A DNA stretch of 55,061 nt from an uncultured Clostridia bacterium (GTDB taxonomy: Bacteria; Bacillota; Clostridia; Christensenellales; Borkfalkiaceae), in contig CALVST010000008.1 of the NCBI GenBank assembly GCA_944359365.1, forward strand, positions 1 to 55,061, written 5' to 3'. Shown here piece after piece: positions 33,284 to 40,072 of the stretch (the first letter of the stretch is position 1; the number at the start of each line of letters is the position of its first letter). The translations under genes were made by a program, and so were the position numbers. The notes under the pieces are model-generated. The model was not told where the DNA came from and did not search any database. It saw only the letters and a program-made list of their open reading frames with translations.

Positions 33284-34932
33284 GCCGCAAGCCCTACCTT
33301 TTTCTTTCCCGCACGGGTTGCTCCGCGCTGCTCTATGAATTTCAGCCACTTGCCGCAGAACTCTTCCGCCGCGGGATCGTCCTTTTCCGTCTTTCGGTTG
33401 TCATAACCGCGGCATTCGACGATAGTGCGACCTTGTAAGTCGTATTCGAGCATGAAGTAAGGCGCTTTCGGTTTATGTACGTTCACGATCACGCACATCA
33501 GCGACCGCCCCGACGCGACGCGATCCGCCCTGCCCGCCGCACAATTCCTGAAACGCTTTGCCCAAATTTTCAGTTCCGCGGGCGTGCGGATCACCCGCAG
33601 CGACAGATCGCCCTGACGGAAACAGGCAAACCGAAGTTTTTTTGCCTGATCCGTGAACTTTTTACAAAGTTCTTGCGTCCGTTCGTATTCAAGCAATTTC
33701 GAATACCGATTGTGCGCCGCTTGAAAATCTTTCGGAAAGACAATGCTCCTGTCCGTTACGTCCAAGTGTAGCGCCATTATCTGACCGATATAGTCCATGT
33801 AGTCGGACGCCGCCGCGCTCGCAGAGATTTTCTGTCTGCGCGTATATTTCAGAACTTCCCGAAGGGCTTTTCCCTCGTACAGACCGCACAGCGATTCGAA
33901 CTTATAGTTGCGGCTCATTGTGAGCGTTTCACCCGTCACCGCGACGCCGTTTTCGATGAGAAGTTTCAGCCCTTTCATGTCGCCGAACTTCAACCCTGCT
34001 TTTTGCTTTGCCGTCAGGCGGTTCAGTTTCGACAGTTCGAACCCGAAAAACTGCTTTATGCTCTTCGCCCCGCCGCGTACCGCGTTCCGGATCTTCGGTA
34101 TTTCCGCAACAAGAGAACACACATAATCTTCCACGATGCCGTCATACCCGGATTTGATTACCTCTTTGAGTGCGGGAGTCCTAAACATCGCAATAAGCAA
34201 CACCGCGCGCTTGACTGCGTTATCCATGTACGATTCCGTCCGGTCAAAGTACTTTGCATATCCTTCCAAAAGCGTTCCCGTCAGATCTTCGCTGTAAACT
34301 TTGAACGTCGCGTACTGTTGGTACATCCGCTTTTTTCTCCATTCCCATTGGATAGTGGGAAAATATCCGCTATACGGGTGGTAATTGTTCCTGAGCCGCG
34401 ACCAGATCTCCGTCGTCCTGTCCGCGTTGTAGAAGATTCGCAGCCATTCCGTGAACATTCCCACGCCGCAGCGCCGCAATTCGTATTTCTCGCCTTCGTA
34501 TCGCACGGTATAGGAAAACGCCCGCAGCATCATGCCTCTGTCCGTCCTCTGATAAAAGGCAAAATCGTCCGTCCTGTTTATGCTTTGACCGTAACTGTAC
34601 GCCGCGTTCAGCAACCTGCAAGTGCGGCCGCAATACCGTTCCCGTGGGCAGGCGGGATCCGTATGCATCCTGTACCCCGACGAACACATGATCTTCGTAG
34701 TGCCTTCGCCGAACACTTCCTTTTGCTCTACGTCAAAAACTTCTTCAGTCCGCGGGCAGAATATGTACAGATCGTCGTCATCGCCCTGCTGCTCTATTTC
34801 TATCCCCGTATCGTCGAGGACGTATTTTCCGCGAAGGTAAAACGCGTAGCCTCCGTTCACCTGATCGTGCGCCCATTCCTCGAATCCTTCCGGCTTATAG
34901 CCTTCGTCAAACTCGTATCCGTTCCAAGTCAT
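33280..34932 (-). CDS. PcfJ-like protein (550 aa)
   Basis: The C-terminal ~150 residues (ELKIWAKRFRNCAAGRADRV, SLMCVIVNVHKPKAPYFMLEY, RTIVECRGYDNRKTEKDDPA) match the PcfJ-like family as I know it from conjugative plasmids and integrative elements; the function of that family is not established. The N-terminal region has a Cys cluster (CSSGYRMHTDPACPRERYCG) that may bind zinc. It is the largest DNA-handling candidate in the element and may be the replication or processing protein, as inference. The ATG at 34932 follows GGAGGACTTCCT and overlaps the previous stop. Confidence 0.8.
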   Translation of the reverse strand: MTWNGYEFDEGYKPEGFEEWAHDQVNGGYAFYLRGKYVLDDTGIEIEQQGDDDDLYIFCPRTEEVFDVEQKEVFGEGTTKIMCSSGYRMHTDPACPRERYCGRTCRLLNAAYSYGQSINRTDDFAFYQRTDRGMMLRAFSYTVRYEGEKYELRRCGVGMFTEWLRIFYNADRTTEIWSRLRNNYHPYSGYFPTIQWEWRKKRMYQQYATFKVYSEDLTGTLLEGYAKYFDRTESYMDNAVKRAVLLIAMFRTPALKEVIKSGYDGIVEDYVCSLVAEIPKIRNAVRGGAKSIKQFFGFELSKLNRLTAKQKAGLKFGDMKGLKLLIENGVAVTGETLTMSRNYKFESLCGLYEGKALREVLKYTRRQKISASAAASDYMDYIGQIMALHLDVTDRSIVFPKDFQAAHNRYSKLLEYERTQELCKKFTDQAKKLRFACFRQGDLSLRVIRTPAELKIWAKRFRNCAAGRADRVASGRSLMCVIVNVHKPKAPYFMLEYDLQGRTIVECRGYDNRKTEKDDPAAEEFCGKWLKFIEQRGATRAGKKKVGLAA

Positions 34933-35255
34933 AGGAAGTCCTCCAAGCTCTTGACCGAATGTGCGCCGCCGAGACGACGGCTCGCACGCTCGAACTTCGC
35001 GCCCAACTTTTCGGCGATCAGTTCCGCCGCGCGCAATGGAGAACAGCAATGCGCCGCGCTTTTTTTGCCTTCCTTTTGAATTATCTCCCAAAATTCCGCA
35101 AGCCCGATGCTTGTATCCTGTATCTCGAAATTCGCCGGCATTTGCGACAACGCGATATCGACGCAATCGATGATTGCTTCGTTGATCTCATGCCGATAGC
35201 CGTCCGCCGTAACGTTGTCCTTTATCAACATCGAAAGGTATTCATCTTTTTTCAT
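34929..35255 (-). CDS. Small hypothetical protein upstream of the PcfJ-like gene (108 aa)
   Basis: Starts MKKDEYLSMLIKDNVTADGY. Mostly helical, with DTSIGLAEFWEIIQKEGKKS and SPLRAAELIAEKLGAKFERA. No recognised domain; not evidently PcfK. The ATG overlaps the stop of the helix-turn-helix/coiled-coil gene (ATGA) and its own stop overlaps the PcfJ-like start, so three genes are translationally coupled. Confidence 0.7.
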   Translation of the reverse strand: MKKDEYLSMLIKDNVTADGYRHEINEAIIDCVDIALSQMPANFEIQDTSIGLAEFWEIIQKEGKKSAAHCCSPLRAAELIAEKLGAKFERASRRLGGAHSVKSLEDFL

Positions 35256-36202
35256 AGCCCGCACCCCTCGACAACGCTTTGCACCGCGCCGCGGCACTTG
35301 CTCTTGTTCGGCTCTTCCATCTCGTCCAACAGCGTAACTATGTCTGACAGAATATTCTGCAAGTCGGCGAATTTTACTTTGAACTTCGTAAGCGCTGCAT
35401 CGCCCGCGACCATGAGCTGTTTGTTCAGCCGCACGATCTCCGCGTCCTTTTCAGCGATCGCCGCCAACGCCCTGTCGCGCTCGGCCGCCGTTTCGGGATT
35501 GTCCACCGTCTGTACGACGGGATTTTTTAACTTTTCTTCCAAGGTCTTTTTATCCCTTTTCAGAGATTCGACCTTTTCTTTCAGGCTTGCAGCGTCCGCT
35601 TTCGCCGCGGCCGCTTCGTCCCTTGCCTTTTGCGCCGCGCGCTCCGCTTCGTCAAGGGCGGCTGCATTGTCGGGCGTAGAAAATTTTTCCGCTTCCGCGT
35701 TCCATTCGAGTTCACGGATTTTATCTTCCTTTTCGGAAATCTCCTGCCGCATCTCCTCGATCTTGTCTTTCAACTCCCGAACGGAAGCGGATTCAACGTC
35801 CGTCGTTTCCGCGATCTCTCTCCGCTCGTCTTCGGTAAGCCCCGCAAGCAGGGAGATCTTCGTGATACCGATTTTTCCACTCGAATGGAAAAATTCTTCG
35901 CCGAACGTGTCCAACGCCTTTATGTACTTATAGGCTTGGCTCTTTTTCAGACCTACCGCCCGCTCGGTGTATTCTTCGAAACTCGCATATCCGCCCGCCT
36001 CGTACAATTTTTCTTCGTTCATGCGCTTTAAGTCCTGCGCCATGTAAAGAATGCTCTCGCAAGCATTGCGGCCGTGCGCGATGATGCGGTTGTTCAGTTC
36101 GTGATATTGTTGCTCTTTCCATACTTCCAGCGGCATCGCCTGCTCCACGGCTGTGCCGCCCGCGTTTCCGCTGCCCAATGTGGACAGATCTACCAAACTC
36201 AT
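35252..36202 (-). CDS. Helix-turn-helix/coiled-coil DNA-binding candidate (316 aa)
   Basis: N-terminal ~110 residues look like a ParB-like or DUF3102-like DNA-binding unit: ILYMAQDLKRMNEEKLYEAG, YASFEEYTERAVGLKKSQAYKYIKAL (helix-turn-helix), ITKISLLAGLTEDERREIAE. Residues ~125-260 form a long coiled coil. A compact helical end follows. One copy of the element palindrome lies within this gene (35872-35893, coding for FFHSSGKI). A partition or replication-associated regulator that binds that palindrome is plausible. GGAGGATAGCTAA before the ATG. Confidence 0.7.
   Translation of the reverse strand: MSLVDLSTLGSGNAGGTAVEQAMPLEVWKEQQYHELNNRIIAHGRNACESILYMAQDLKRMNEEKLYEAGGYASFEEYTERAVGLKKSQAYKYIKALDTFGEEFFHSSGKIGITKISLLAGLTEDERREIAETTDVESASVRELKDKIEEMRQEISEKEDKIRELEWNAEAEKFSTPDNAAALDEAERAAQKARDEAAAAKADAASLKEKVESLKRDKKTLEEKLKNPVVQTVDNPETAAERDRALAAIAEKDAEIVRLNKQLMVAGDAALTKFKVKFADLQNILSDIVTLLDEMEEPNKSKCRGAVQSVVEGCGL
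35872..35893. repeat. Element palindrome, copy 3 (intragenic)
   Basis: TTTTTCCACTCGAATGGAAAAA core, the longest copy, inside the helix-turn-helix/coiled-coil gene. Conservation at base level inside a coding region indicates selection as a DNA site. Confidence 0.88.
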
Positions 36203-36227
36203 TTAGCTATCCTCCGTGTTCGGTATT

Positions 36228-36587
36228 TTATTTTTTACACGCACGCGCGTGCGAAAATGCATTTTTCTTTTGCTCGTATAATGCCACAAGTTCGGGCTTT
36301 GCCCATATTGGCGGCGGTGCGGACGGATAAATGTGCTCCACCGTATTGCCCGGCTTGTTTATATACAGCATTCGCACCACCCCGTTTTTGACGTGGTAGA
36401 ACTTGTTTTCCACCTGTACGCCGTTCAGGTCTTCCCGCTGACGCCTGTACGAATACAGCCCGATATGCAACAGGCGCGTATTGTGAAGCATGACGTACTG
36501 CACCACTCCGCGCTGGTCGTCGTTTACCGTGTACCTGCGCTTCGCTTTCTTTTGCAGTTCCTTATCCCGATCCCGCACTTTACTCAT
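36228..36587 (-). CDS. Hypothetical protein of the element (119 aa)
   Basis: Basic, mixed alpha/beta protein (MSKVRDRDKELQKKAKRRYT; VVQYVMLHNTRLLHIGLYSY; FYHVKNGVVRMLYINKPGN), no recognised domain. The ATG at 36587 overlaps the end of the 90-aa gene; a GTG nine bases upstream is an alternative. It ends about 25 bases before the next gene's start. Confidence 0.65.
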   Translation of the reverse strand: MSKVRDRDKELQKKAKRRYTVNDDQRGVVQYVMLHNTRLLHIGLYSYRRQREDLNGVQVENKFYHVKNGVVRMLYINKPGNTVEHIYPSAPPPIWAKPELVALYEQKKNAFSHARACKK

Positions 36588-36852
36588 GTCCGCCACCCAA
36601 TGCCGTTACATATTCCCGTAAATCGCTCTCCACGCTCGACAGAAAGCCCCTCGATTCCACCGTTTCCATAAGGAATTCCACATACCGAAAACCGTTGACT
36701 CCGTCAAGAACAGGCGCGACGGGTTTCACCGTCTTTTCGATACAACGCAATTCAAGGCATATGCCCTTTAACCGTTCGCAAATGCCCGAAAGTTGCGATC
36801 CGACGCCGCGTAAAACGACTTCCACCGCTTTTTGCTTTTCTTGCTCCTTCAT
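36580..36852 (-). CDS. Small helical hypothetical protein (90 aa)
   Basis: Predicted helical throughout (LRGVGSQLSGICERLKGICL; VEFLMETVESRGFLSSVESD), no recognised domain. GAGGATAGAAATA precedes the ATG. Second gene of the early operon. Confidence 0.65.
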   Translation of the reverse strand: MKEQEKQKAVEVVLRGVGSQLSGICERLKGICLELRCIEKTVKPVAPVLDGVNGFRYVEFLMETVESRGFLSSVESDLREYVTALGGGHE

Positions 36853-36904
36853 TATTTCTATCCTCGCTTTTTTATTTTCGGGGCGGAATTGCTTCCGTCC
36901 GAAT

Positions 36905-37177
36905 TTACCTTTTTGCCGTACGGCTCTTGCTCTGCGCCGCTTTCGTCTGATACTTCTTTACCCTGCCGTTATCGCGCAAGCCGCGGCTGTAACCTGTTTT
37001 TGCCGCCATTTTTGCACCGACCACTTTCGGGATATCCGTGGCCGCCGCATAACCGTCCCCGTATCCGAGGTCGTATGCTTCTTGCAACGCCTGTTTGTAA
37101 TCTTTCACCTTTTGTGCCGCCGCTTTGAGTTTACTGCTCCCCGACGACTTCCTCTGTACTGCTGCTTTCGTTGCCAT
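36905..37177 (-). CDS. Small basic protein, first gene of the element operon (90 aa)
   Basis: Starts MATKAAVQRKSSGSSKLKAA, has a central GYGDGYAAATDIPKVVGAKM segment and a basic tail (RVKKYQTKAAQSKSRTAKR). No membrane segment. It follows AAGGAGGCAATCGA and is the first ORF after the divergent promoter at 37933, with a ~750-nt leader that runs antisense to the candidate large RNA. Likely nucleic-acid binding, by charge only. Confidence 0.7.
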   Translation of the reverse strand: MATKAAVQRKSSGSSKLKAAAQKVKDYKQALQEAYDLGYGDGYAAATDIPKVVGAKMAAKTGYSRGLRDNGRVKKYQTKAAQSKSRTAKR

Positions 37178-37198
37178 TCGATTGCCTCCTTTTTATTA

Positions 37199-37227
37199 TT
37201 GACTTTTACGTCATTCTGTGATAGAAT
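37199..37227 (+). promoter_or_regulatory. Promoter of the candidate large RNA
   Basis: TTGACT (37199-37204), 17-bp spacer, TAGAAT (37222-37227); the TTGACTTTT start matches the two small-RNA promoters. Confidence 0.65.
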
Positions 37228-37559
37228 ATTTTTGCGTATAAGGAAATCGCCCCACAATCATCTCTTGTTTTTCTCGTAACACGACTTGATTTATGCGGAG
37301 CGATCCCCTTTACACACACAACAAAATAACACGGTTTTCGTCCTCGCCTTGGCTGCTTCCGTTCAAAAAGCAGTGGTATGATCCCCATTCGAGCGAGTTG
37401 AAAACGATCGGTTACTTTGCTATAAGGCTATGTAGAAAAGTATCCTTAAACGGGTTGGTCTTTGTCCCGTGCCAAAAAAAGACGGTGGGCGTGCCGAGTT
37501 GAATCGGAGTGCTGTTCGGGTTACCGAAAGTTGGGAACACGTGCTTTCGCTTAACAGCA

Positions 37560-37586
37560 CAGAACAAAAAATTTTTTGTTCTTTTT
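37560..37586 (+). terminator. 22-bp perfect palindrome with T-run
   Basis: AGAACAAAAAA followed by its exact complement and then TTTTC; could end a shorter transcript within the large-RNA region. Confidence 0.5.
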
Positions 37587-37639
37587 CTATATAAAGGGAC
37601 GAGTCTATTATAAAGCACTTAAATATTGAGCCTACCCGC

Positions 37640-37665
37640 AGGGTCTATCCATCTGTCGAAAGCAC
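37640..37665 (+). repeat. Hairpin plus GTCTATCCATCTGTCG motif, copy C
   Basis: ACCCGCAGGGT hairpin followed directly by TCTATCCATCTGTCG. The 16-base tail (37650-37665) is identical to copy A, 17 kb away and in opposite orientation. Confidence 0.8.
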
Positions 37666-37797
37666 GTTGCTTTCGGTAGCCGGGAACAATAGTTAGTTGG
37701 TCGATGATAGGCTGTTCTTGAAACCCCGCTATCGCTGAAAGCGTCAGTCAGTCGCGGTTAGCCCCCCCCCGCACACACCGGTTGAACTGGCTGTACG

Positions 37798-37822
37798 GTT
37801 TAAGGATTTTTTTATCCTTTTT
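37798..37822 (+). terminator. Terminator of the large-RNA region
   Basis: AAGGAT (37802-37807) pairs with ATCCTT (37814-37819) and is followed by TTT. Confidence 0.6.
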
Positions 37823-37902
37823 GTTAAATCCTCTTATTCGCCCTATCTCTTCCCCTGCCATGTGCAGGGACTTTTTTTATTTTTGGGTACTTTTCGGTTT
37901 TG

Positions 37903-37987
37903 CTCACATTTGTGAGAATTTTTACGAGTTAAATATTATCACACATTTGAGAGAATGTCAATACTTTTTTCACATTTGTTGTATAAT
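37903..37987. promoter_or_regulatory. Divergent promoter/operator switch of the element
   Basis: Minus promoter: TTGACA (37956-37961), 17-bp spacer, TAATAT (37933-37938), for the long operon. Plus: TATAAT at 37982-37987 ahead of the repressor, without a clear -35. Three related boxes overlap them: CTCACATTTGTGAG (37903-37916), CACACATTTGAGAG (37940-37953) and TTCACATTTGTTGT (37969-37982), consistent with repressor operators. Confidence 0.75.
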
Positions 37988-38007
37988 TTTTTTAGGAGGG
38001 TCTAAAT

Positions 38008-38454
38008 ATGTCCGTTTTTACCCACATATGTAAAGATTTAAGATGTGAAAAAGGTTTGACACAGCAACAGTTAGCGCCATTACTTGGTATTAGCGCTTCG
38101 GCGATAGGTATGCTTGAAAAAGGTTATCGCGAGCCAACAGGCACAACATTACTTGCCTATGCAAACTATTTTGGTGTATCTATCGATTACCTTATGGGCC
38201 GCGAACAAGATGACAACGGATATTACCAAAATCTGCCCGAAAAAAAGAAAGCCCCGATTGCCGAGCGCACTCAGCTATCGGAGATTCAAGAAAATTTTAT
38301 CAGCGAATTTAAGGAATTTTTTTCCGAGAAAACGTTTTGGAAGTATGCTCAACTGTATCAAGCCATGGATCGCGATACACGCATCTTTGCCCTCGGCTAT
38401 TTGTGCAGTTACCTCAAAAACGTCGGCATGAACGTGGACGCGTTCTTAAAATAG
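38008..38454 (+). CDS. Cro/CI-type (XRE) repressor of the element
   Basis: 148 residues. N-terminal helix-turn-helix: LRCEKGLTQQQLAPLLGISASAIGMLEKGYREPTGTTLLAYANYFGVSIDYLMG, classical XRE. The C-terminal half is helical and presumably mediates dimerisation; no LexA-like peptidase domain, so induction by self-cleavage is not expected. AGGAGGGTCTAAAT precedes the ATG. It reads away from the main operon, and the operator-like boxes between them make it the likely lysogeny-type repressor. Its AT-richer composition differs from flanking core genes. Confidence 0.88.
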   Translation: MSVFTHICKDLRCEKGLTQQQLAPLLGISASAIGMLEKGYREPTGTTLLAYANYFGVSIDYLMGREQDDNGYYQNLPEKKKAPIAERTQLSEIQENFISEFKEFFSEKTFWKYAQLYQAMDRDTRIFALGYLCSYLKNVGMNVDAFLK

Positions 38455-38520
38455 ACTGTCGAACCGCGTAACATTTTAGGAAGTTTTGCCGAAGGTATTT
38501 CTTTTCGGGTAAATTTGCGT

Positions 38521-38526
38521 TATAAT
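38521..38526 (+). promoter_or_regulatory. -10 box for the integrase gene
   Basis: TATAAT at 38521-38526 without a good -35. A start near 38533 would exclude the ATG at 38525 and supports the TTG at 38558. Confidence 0.5.
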
Positions 38527-38557
38527 GCTCCCCTGCACGAATACAGGGGGAAGAACT

Positions 38558-39835
38558 TTGAACTACAATCTTGAATTTATCCGAACTGTATTTACAAAAG
38601 CAAATCATCTGATAGACGAACTCACCGAACTGCGCGACGGCGCGATATTCGCCATGGGCGCTTATGCCGGCGACCGCAACGCAGCAACCGAAGAACCCGC
38701 ACAAACTACTTACACGGAGATCAGCCCGGGCGAACCGCCCGCGCCTCTCAATAAAAAAAGCCCCGTCGAAGCGGAGCAGGGAAAGGAATCGGAATTTTTG
38801 GGATTCACTGACAAGGAGATCTCAAAAATGTCGAAACAATTTAGAAAAATATTTAAAGCTAACGGGTTTATCGCCCATGTGCGAAAACGAAAATGTAGTA
38901 AATATGCTTGGAGCTATGAAATTAGGTATCGTCGAAACGGCTATAATATAGTGGCTTCGGCACCTAATTTAACAGATGCAAAAGCACGTTTTATTGAAAA
39001 ATTGAAGAATGCCGAACAGATCTTGCCGAAAGTTTCGAAAGTTCCGCAAACTTTTCAGGAATTTGCAATATTTTATTTTACGAACTATCGAAAGAAAAAA
39101 GTCGCGGAGCAAACCTATCGCAGCGATATATCAAGATTCAAAAACCACATCGCTCCACATTTTCAATCGACACCGATAAAGCAAATTATTCCTTCCGATT
39201 GTAATTCTTTGTTAGATTCTTTGTTGGCAAAAAACAAAAATAAAACGGCAGAGGAAGTTTACGGTCTTTTGAATACGATCTTCAAGGGAGCCATTGCCCA
39301 CCACATAATCAGTATAAATCCTATGGACATAATTCCTGCAATAGATCACGAAAGAGAACACGGAACGGCACTTACTAAGAAAGAAGAAAAAAATTTGTTG
39401 GAGTCGTTTGCCGGAACAAAATACGAAAGACTTTTTGCCATTGCACTTTATACAGGCTTACGTCCTAACGAATATTCGACGGCACGAATAGACGGGGCTT
39501 TTATTATCGCTAAAAATAGCAAACGAAAAGGGAAACGTAAAAAAGAGGTTATAAAGAAAATCCCGATTACGCCGATGCTTCGTCCCTACTTAGAGGGAGC
39601 GGAAACAATTGACTTTGCCTCATACGACCAAATGAACAATCGGCTCAAAAAGATTTTACCTTTTCACAAACTCTACGATTTACGCACAACGTTTTATACC
39701 CGATGTAAAGAATGCGGAATTTCAAAAGCAGCTCGCAATGAATTTATGGGACATTCGGAAGGCGTACTCGATGAGGCATATTCCGATTTATCGGACGATT
39801 TTTTGTTGAGGGAAGGGAGCAAACTAAAATATTGA
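38558..39835 (+). CDS. int: Tyrosine-type site-specific integrase
   Basis: 425 residues from the TTG at 38558 (AGGGGG upstream). Order: N-terminal ~90 residues unusual and low-complexity, arm-binding-like domain (~95-150), SAM-like core-binding domain (TFQEFAIFYFTNYRKKKVAE, ~165-255), catalytic domain. Catalytic residues seen: Arg302 (TGLRPNE), Arg376 (YDLRTTF), His399 (MGHS), Tyr408 (EAYSDL). The usual His three residues before the second Arg is Tyr373. It recombines the element with the 3' end of the adjacent tRNA-Leu gene. Stop codon is 141 bp from the right att repeat. A separate excisionase was not identified. Confidence 0.94.
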   Translation: MNYNLEFIRTVFTKANHLIDELTELRDGAIFAMGAYAGDRNAATEEPAQTTYTEISPGEPPAPLNKKSPVEAEQGKESEFLGFTDKEISKMSKQFRKIFKANGFIAHVRKRKCSKYAWSYEIRYRRNGYNIVASAPNLTDAKARFIEKLKNAEQILPKVSKVPQTFQEFAIFYFTNYRKKKVAEQTYRSDISRFKNHIAPHFQSTPIKQIIPSDCNSLLDSLLAKNKNKTAEEVYGLLNTIFKGAIAHHIISINPMDIIPAIDHEREHGTALTKKEEKNLLESFAGTKYERLFAIALYTGLRPNEYSTARIDGAFIIAKNSKRKGKRKKEVIKKIPITPMLRPYLEGAETIDFASYDQMNNRLKKILPFHKLYDLRTTFYTRCKECGISKAARNEFMGHSEGVLDEAYSDLSDDFLLREGSKLKY

Positions 39836-39839
39836 TCGA

Positions 39840-39862
39840 CTACCCCAAAACAACCCCAAAAA
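39840..39862 (+). repeat. Candidate integrase arm repeats, right
   Basis: CTACCCCAAAA (39840-39850) followed directly by the variant CAACCCCAAAAA (39851-39862). Match the left-end repeat at 20071. Confidence 0.65.
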
Positions 39863-39928
39863 TGTTCAATAAATCTGTTCCGTGATATTCTCAAACGAAT
39901 GGAATATTACATAAAACGATTTTAAAGA

Positions 39929-39972
39929 GTAAAAAGAAAGCGAGAACCGCGCCACTTAACACGATTCTCGCT
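39929..39972 (-). terminator. Element-supplied terminator of tRNA-Leu
   Basis: AGCGAGAA (39939-39946) pairs with TTCTCGCT (39965-39972); on the minus strand TTTCTTTTTAC follows. It replaces the original terminator left at 19920-19957. Confidence 0.8.
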
Positions 39973-39976
39973 GACC

Positions 39977-39999
39977 TGGTGTGAAGAATGGGACTTGAA
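39977..39999. repeat. Right attachment site, inside tRNA-Leu
   Basis: The 23 bases shared with 19958-19980; they restore the tRNA 3' end including CCA. Confidence 0.92.
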
Positions 40000-40061
40000 C
40001 CCACACGGATTTCTCCATACGCCCCTCAAACGTACGCGTCTGCCAGTTCCGCCATCCTCAC
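39977..40061 (-). tRNA. tRNA-Leu, anticodon GAG
   Basis: 85 nt on the minus strand. Acceptor GTGAGGA pairs with TCTTCAC, discriminator A and an encoded CCA follow. The anticodon loop TTTGAGG gives GAG (reads CUC/CUU). A long variable arm as expected for leucine, and the T-arm GTGGG-TTCAAGT-CCCAT. It is the integration target of the 20-kb element; the gene remains complete. Confidence 0.95.
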
Positions 40062-40072
40062 AAGCGAATTTT

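Larger units (their letters stand above)
37234..37822 (+). ncRNA. Candidate large structured RNA (about 590 nt)
   Basis: No credible ORF but dense pairing: CTGCTT/AAGCAG (37352-37373), TAAGG/CCTTA, ACGGG/CCCGT, CCGA/TCGG, GTGCTGTT/AACAGCAC enclosing CGG-GTTA-CCG and CGAAAG/CTTTCG (37509-37559), the perfect palindrome at 37560-37581, and a domain closed by AGCCTA/TAGGCT (37629-37714) containing ACCC-GCA-GGGT and CGAAAGCA/TGCTTTCG. It begins at a promoter and ends at AAGGAT/ATCCTT plus TTT. Size and setting recall ornate large RNAs such as ROOL or GOLLD, but membership is not established. A replication or transfer origin is the alternative. Confidence 0.6.
19958..39999. mobile_element. 20-kb element integrated in tRNA-Leu(GAG)
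   Basis: Borders are 23-bp direct repeats of the tRNA-Leu 3' end. A tyrosine integrase is next to the intact tRNA, with integrase-type short repeats (CTACCCCAAAA) inside both ends. A CI-like repressor on the plus strand faces a long minus-strand operon. Contents include PcfJ-like and methyltransferase genes, several secreted single-pass proteins and a membrane-anchored Zot/pI-like ATPase. There is no recognisable relaxase, VirB4, terminase, portal or head gene. A cryptic filamentous-phage-like prophage or an unusual mobilisable element would fit; the boundaries are firm, the class is inference. Confidence 0.92.

Noticed and set aside
37206-37502. 60- and 69-codon ORFs in the candidate large-RNA region
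   Set aside because: No ribosome binding sites or recognisable composition; the dense pairing explains the sequence better.
37757-37770. Run of nine to ten C residues
   Set aside because: Could be phase-variable or an assembly slip, but it is noncoding and single, so no function is claimed.
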